The position numbers and the translations under genes were made by a program. Shown one piece after another: positions 5,878-5,972 of a stretch of 5,972 nt of DNA (position 1 is the stretch's first letter; each line of letters opens with the position of its first letter). Origin of the DNA: CAYMLL01 sp964390645 (lineage in GTDB: Bacteria; Planctomycetota; UBA8108); the NCBI GenBank assembly GCA_964390645.1, contig CAYMLL010000399.1, forward strand, positions 1 through 5,972. The letters run 5' to 3'. Below the pieces are notes generated by a model. The model searched no databases. It saw nothing but the letters and a program-made list of their open reading frames with translations, and had not been told where the DNA came from.

Positions 5878-5923
5878 AGCCCCGCTTCGCGGATGTCACA
5901 GCCGTGGAGCGGGGCTTTCTCTT
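5878..5923 (+). terminator. Rho-independent terminator ending the IS operon
   Basis: AGCCCCGCT (5878-5886) pairs perfectly with AGCGGGGCT (5908-5916). The stem extends inward through 5892/5902 with two G-U pairs, giving about 15 bp around a 9-base loop. A T-rich CTTTCTCTT follows. It lies between the CHC2 stop and the right inverted repeat, so it would stop operon transcripts before they leave the element. There is no T-run on the opposite strand, so it works rightward only. Confidence 0.85.
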
Positions 5924-5936
5924 GCGGCGAGCTTGA

Positions 5937-5972
5937 CCGGCGAATAAGCGCGTTTTTCGGCCGGCACCAACA
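5937..5972 (-). repeat. Right terminal inverted repeat of the IS21-family element
   Basis: Read on the minus strand it starts TGTTGGTGCCGG and matches the left end at 27 of 36 positions. A second inner copy, GCCGG-TCAAG, overlaps its inner edge near 5932-5941, mirroring the left end (R1 and R2). Its last base is the last base of the window. Confidence 0.85.

Larger units (their letters stand above)
2485..5972 (+). mobile_element. IS21-family insertion sequence with two extra zinc-finger genes, 3488 bases between termini
   Basis: The element is delimited by imperfect terminal inverted repeats of 36 bases (27 identical; 8 of 9 differences are transitions) that begin TGT, as usual for IS21 relatives. 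Each end holds a second GCCGG-containing repeat inward of the tip, matching the multiple terminal binding sites of this family. Inside are a non-coding leader, a zinc-ribbon-like gene, istA, istB and a CHC2 zinc-finger gene in one overlapping rightward operon, followed by a terminator. At about 3.5 kb it is longer than the typical 2-2.5 kb IS21 because of the two accessory genes and the long leader. All four frames and both ends look intact, so it may be active. The right end coincides with the last base of the window, so a target duplication cannot be tested. Confidence 0.88.

Noticed and set aside
1..5972. CRISPR arrays, tRNA, rRNA or known riboswitches
   Set aside because: No regularly spaced repeat array, cloverleaf with conserved T-loop, or recognisable aptamer core was seen on either strand.

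Overview
The window is GC-rich bacterial accessory DNA with two parts. The left part (1-2484) holds two leftward genes typical of prophages and integrative elements. One is a ParB-domain/DNA methyltransferase fusion that runs off the left edge; the other is a XerC/D-like tyrosine recombinase. The right part (2485-5972) is one large IS21-family insertion sequence that I could delimit by its own terminal inverted repeats. The taxon cannot be read directly. The codon bias and this style of IS21 element would suit a myxobacterium or another high-GC environmental proteobacterium, but that is a guess.

Layout, left to right: methyltransferase (1324 to beyond 1, minus); a 155-base leader carrying a short-repeat cluster; recombinase (2355 to 1480, minus, GTG start set by a strong AAGGAGG); a 129-base upstream stretch; IS left end at 2485. 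Inside the IS come about 270 non-coding bases with two leftward terminator-like hairpins. These are followed by a four-gene rightward operon: a cysteine-rich zinc-ribbon-like protein (2791-3285), IstA transposase (3285-4799), IstB AAA+ ATPase (4796-5593) and a 91-residue CHC2 primase-type zinc-finger protein (5590-5865). A strong rightward terminator (5878-5923) and the right inverted repeat (5937-5972) close the element. All gene junctions in the operon overlap (TGATG, ATGA, ATGA), so the four products are probably made together.

The most interesting points are these. The IS adds two small zinc-binding proteins to the usual istA-istB pair. The distal one resembles the DNA-binding zinc domain of DnaG primase and sits directly after a DnaC-like helicase-loader homologue, which suggests a replisome-linked transposition module. 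The outer tip of the IS also supplies a near-consensus -35 box (TCGACA) exactly 17 bp from a TAGAAT -10 in the flanking DNA, so the insertion seems to have created a hybrid promoter pointing at the recombinase and possibly the methyltransferase. Finally, CTTGGA-type short repeats occur in the leaders of both left-hand genes, suggesting shared control.
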